Origin: an uncultured beta proteobacterium
GTDB lineage: Bacteria > Pseudomonadota > Gammaproteobacteria > Burkholderiales > Burkholderiaceae
Assembly: GCA_903944255.1 (NCBI GenBank)
Contig: CAJARE010000367.1
Coordinates: forward strand, 1 to 6,760
Length of the DNA: 6,760 nucleotides
Reading direction: 5' to 3'
A model generated the notes under the pieces. It searched no databases. It was not told where the DNA came from and worked only from the letters and a program-made list of their open reading frames with translations. The position numbers and the translations under genes are program-made. This document shows positions 4,988 to 6,760 of this stretch, piece after piece (position 1 is the stretch's first letter; each line of letters begins with the position of its first letter).

Positions 4988-5021
4988 TAGACAGCGGTAG
5001 ACAAAGTCGAACAGCGTCGAA
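4988..5021. repeat. Short direct repeats with 10-bp phasing
   Basis: TAGACA occurs at 4988-4993 and again at 4998-5003. GTCGAA occurs at 5006-5011 and 5016-5021. ACAGCG occurs at 4991-4996 and 5011-5016. The 10- and 20-bp offsets equal one and two helical turns, so a protein could contact successive repeats on one face of the DNA. The cluster lies between the right inverted repeat and the tRNA-Phe terminator, where arm-type recombinase sites would be expected. The repeats are visible; the role is inferred. Confidence 0.5.
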
Positions 5022-5043
5022 TGCTGTGAATGGAGAGATAAAA

Positions 5044-5072
5044 CGAAAACAGCCGCCGAAAGGCGACTGTTT
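5044..5072 (-). terminator. Rho-independent terminator of tRNA-Phe
   Basis: On the minus strand AACAGTCGCC (5062-5071) pairs with GGCGGCTGTT (5048-5057), with one G-T pair, around a TTTC loop, followed by a run of T (5046-5049). It begins 8 nt beyond the CCA end of the tRNA. Confidence 0.85.
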
Positions 5073-5079
5073 GAGTTCT

Positions 5080-5155
5080 TGGTGGCCCGGGGCGGAATCG
5101 AACCACCGACACAAGGATTTTCAATCCTCTGCTCTACCGACTGAGCTACCAGGCC
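5080..5155 (-). tRNA. tRNA-Phe (GAA)
   Basis: A 76-nt cloverleaf with encoded CCA. The acceptor stem GGCCTGG pairs with CCGGGCC (one G-T), followed by discriminator A and CCA. The D-arm is GCTCAGTCGGTAGAGC. The anticodon stem GAGGA/TCCTT holds the loop TTGAAAA, with anticodon GAA. The T-arm is GGTGG, TTCGATT and CCGCC. Its 3' end faces the copper cluster, the side on which tRNA-targeting elements insert. Confidence 0.97.
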
Positions 5156-5165
5156 AAGAATCAAG

Positions 5166-5171
5166 ATTATA
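5166..5171 (-). promoter_or_regulatory. -10 element of the tRNA-Phe promoter
   Basis: A perfect TATAAT on the minus strand lies 10 nt before the tRNA 5' end, so the primary transcript would have only a few extra bases. The -35 region (about 5187-5194) is poor and overlaps the end of the upstream oxidoreductase gene. No terminator separates that gene from the tRNA. Confidence 0.6.
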
Positions 5172-5190
5172 GCGGAACTGTTTTTTGCCT

Positions 5191-6582
5191 TTATAAATCT
5201 AAATATGTGGAATTCAGGGCCTTCTCCTCTTCTCGTCCAAAGGGCTTATTAAGGGCGCCTGTAATTTGATAGGCCAACTGCTCGGCTTGCTTCGAAATTG
5301 CACTGGCAGCGATGACATCGCCCAAGCTGCCCATCGTAGCCGGGCCCAGCATCCATAAAGTGTTCCAGGCCTGCTGATCTGGCTTTAGTACGTTTAGGTT
5401 TGTATTAACAGCTATGGCATGCCCTAGTGGGTCAGGGATTGCAATCGCAGCAGTGACCAATTGATTTAAAAATACATCTTTTCCAACGCCAGTGCAGTTG
5501 ATGATCCGGTCGCCTTGAATGCGTTTGCCGTTATTCAGCTGAACTGTTATAGCGCTCTCCGAGCACTCTACTTGCTTTGCCCGTCCTACTGCAAACTGGA
5601 CTTGATGATTTGCTTTCAGCTGCTCATAGGCTTTTATTGTTTGGGGTGATGCACGAAACCGATACAAAGACCATGCCCACCCTAGGCGCTTAAATAAGCT
5701 TTGCCGTTGATGCGGTGTAAATTCCTGCCAAATCGTGTTTAGATTGGGTCTTAACTCTTCCCACGCGCTTTGCCATTCTGTACTTGTTGTTGGTGCTGGC
5801 GGCAAGTATTGGCGCATAAAGCGCACTAACTTAGCTGGGCTTAATTTGTCAGGCCAGTTCGGTTGCTTTTGTCGCGCCCATGGTGCTTGTGTCGGGGGAA
5901 ATAATGACCTTGGCCCTACTATAGTAATCAGACCGCGATGCCCTTGAGCAGCTAATGCATAAATTGTATCTAGTGCCGTGAGGCCTCCCCCGAGTAGCAC
6001 GATGCGCTCCTCTGCGCTAATGGATGAGAGATAATGCCCCGCCCACGGATTTTCAATCATTCGTGTAGACGCTTGTTCGCTGTTCTCCGTGTGTATAGAG
6101 CATGGCCAAGTTGGCGGTGAGTTGCCGGTGGCAATAATGGCCTTCTCTGCATAGATAAAGCGGCCATCAGTGGTATCCAACTTCCATAAGCCGTTCGCTT
6201 GATTGAGGGCACATACTTTGCTTTGTATGCGCTGAATTTGATCGAACCCTTCTTCTGCGGTAATCAGCTCAGAAATGTAGCGCCCGAAATCCGCACGACG
6301 ATAAAAAAATCCTGCACTTGTTTTTACTTCGGGGTCATCTATGTTTGCTTTGGCCCAGCGCGCAAAATGCAAGGGATCTTCTGAAAAAACAATCGGCAAA
6401 TCTTCGCGTACGTTAAGCCGAAAGAATGGGCTTGCACAACCATAAGCGTTGCCTTTGCCCAAGGATCCGGCCCCGATGATGGTGAGTGAATCTGCTGCGA
6501 AGCCCTTGCGCAAAAGATGAATGGCCGTTACTGCCGCGGCAAAGCCATCACCAATAATTACTAACCTGTTTTTATCCTGCAT
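5191..6582 (-). CDS. FAD/NAD(P)-binding oxidoreductase (NAD_binding_9 / COG4529-like)
   Basis: A 463-residue cytoplasmic flavoprotein of unknown substrate. The N-terminal dinucleotide fold starts IIGDGFAAAVTAIHLL (residues 9-24). GKGNAYG (43-49) and RRADFGRYI (95-103) are typical of the NAD_binding_9 family. ATGNSPP (151-157) is the usual FAD-contact strand, and a second dinucleotide fold begins LLGGGLTALD (196-205). The C-terminal part has NCTGVGKD and a MLGPATMGSLGD stretch that should close the FAD site. The canonical GxGxxG is GDGFAA at the start, which is common in this family. Length is normal for a stand-alone member. The ATG at 6580-6582 gives MQDKNRLVIIGDG, a natural start, although no good Shine-Dalgarno precedes it. 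It lies 73 bp downstream of the response-regulator gene on the same strand with no visible terminator between, so co-transcription is possible. Confidence 0.8.
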   Translation of the reverse strand: MQDKNRLVIIGDGFAAAVTAIHLLRKGFAADSLTIIGAGSLGKGNAYGCASPFFRLNVREDLPIVFSEDPLHFARWAKANIDDPEVKTSAGFFYRRADFGRYISELITAEEGFDQIQRIQSKVCALNQANGLWKLDTTDGRFIYAEKAIIATGNSPPTWPCSIHTENSEQASTRMIENPWAGHYLSSISAEERIVLLGGGLTALDTIYALAAQGHRGLITIVGPRSLFPPTQAPWARQKQPNWPDKLSPAKLVRFMRQYLPPAPTTSTEWQSAWEELRPNLNTIWQEFTPHQRQSLFKRLGWAWSLYRFRASPQTIKAYEQLKANHQVQFAVGRAKQVECSESAITVQLNNGKRIQGDRIINCTGVGKDVFLNQLVTAAIAIPDPLGHAIAVNTNLNVLKPDQQAWNTLWMLGPATMGSLGDVIAASAISKQAEQLAYQITGALNKPFGREEEKALNSTYLDL

Positions 6583-6655
6583 TATTTTAAGAATGGCCTT
6601 GCTTGCATTGCCCGCCCAGTGTGCCGCCTTTACTTGCTGACTGAATTAAATTTGC

Positions 6656-6760
6656 TTACTGTTTTCCTGGTGCAGATTCTGGTGCTACTTCGCCTTTGCT
6701 TTTGGTGGCATCCACACCTAGCGCCTTGAGTTTGCGGTACAAATGCGTGCGCTCAAGCCC
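6656..6760 (-). CDS. Fis-type (NtrX-like) response regulator, C-terminal end only
   Basis: The last 34 codons and the TAA stop (6656-6658) of a gene entering from the right edge. The visible start GLERTHLYRKLKALGVD is the recognition helix region of the Fis-type helix-turn-helix (HTH_8) that ends sigma-54-dependent response regulators, in the form usual for betaproteobacterial NtrX. A short polar tail (ATKSKGEVAPESAPGKQ) follows. Receiver and AAA+ domains would lie outside the window, so NtrX versus another Fis-type regulator cannot be decided here. Confidence 0.7.
   Translation of the reverse strand, partial: GLERTHLYRKLKALGVDATKSKGEVAPESAPGKQ

Noticed and set aside
4925..5164. Minus-strand open frame beginning MILGLVAQSVEQRIENPCVG
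   Set aside because: It is a translation of the tRNA-Phe gene and its terminator, a well-known source of false proteins.
6047..6058. GGATTTTCAATC matches 12 bases of the tRNA-Phe anticodon region
   Set aside because: It lies within a well-conserved oxidoreductase gene, the match does not extend, and att repeats normally involve the tRNA 3' end.
6582..6608. Nine-codon upstream frame (MQARPFLK) whose stop overlaps the oxidoreductase ATG as TAATG
   Set aside because: The overlap would allow translational coupling, but there is no clear ribosome site and frames this short arise often by chance.
1..6760. CRISPR arrays, riboswitches or an insertion sequence with its own transposase
   Set aside because: No regularly spaced repeats, recognisable riboswitch pattern or transposase frame was found.

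Overview
The window looks like the chromosome of a low-GC betaproteobacterium. Protein style, gene neighbours and base composition remind me most of Polynucleobacter or a close Burkholderiales relative, but no database search was possible, so that placement is an inference.

Layout, left to right. Positions 1-201 hold the 5' part of a tyrosine-recombinase (phage-type integrase) gene on the minus strand that runs off the left edge. It has its own promoter-like sequence and nested palindromes in the 212-bp gap that follows. Positions 414-4458 are a tightly packed minus-strand operon for periplasmic copper handling. In transcription order it encodes a small secreted Cys/His-rich protein, a shortened TolC-family protein, a Tat-exported multicopper oxidase, a CopI-type cupredoxin, a CusF-type metallochaperone and a CopG (DUF411) protein. 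The five genes from tolC to copG are spaced by 3-10 bp or overlap by 4 bp, and their ribosome sites mostly sit on the preceding stop codon. Divergent from the operon is a small DUF3147-type membrane protein (4564-4914). Next come phased short repeats, a terminator and a tRNA-Phe gene on the minus strand. The last part looks like ordinary chromosome: a 463-residue FAD/NAD(P)-binding oxidoreductase and the C-terminal DNA-binding tail of a Fis-type (probably NtrX-like) response regulator cut by the right edge.

How the genes fit together: the secreted products form a periplasmic copper-detoxification set. The oxidase converts Cu(I) to Cu(II), while the cupredoxin, CusF-like and CopG proteins bind or shuttle copper. 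No CusA/CusB pump and no P-type ATPase lie in the window, so the TolC-like protein has no visible efflux partner here.

The main unexplained structure is a 15-bp palindrome, GTCGTTTTAAACGAC, present three times. Two copies belong to a 22-bp inverted pair (21/22 identical) that brackets the copper operon and the DUF3147 gene. The third lies inside the integrase reading frame. With the neighbouring tRNA-Phe and the lower GC of sampled operon stretches, this suggests a mobile or formerly mobile copper cassette with an unusual recombinase recognition sequence.
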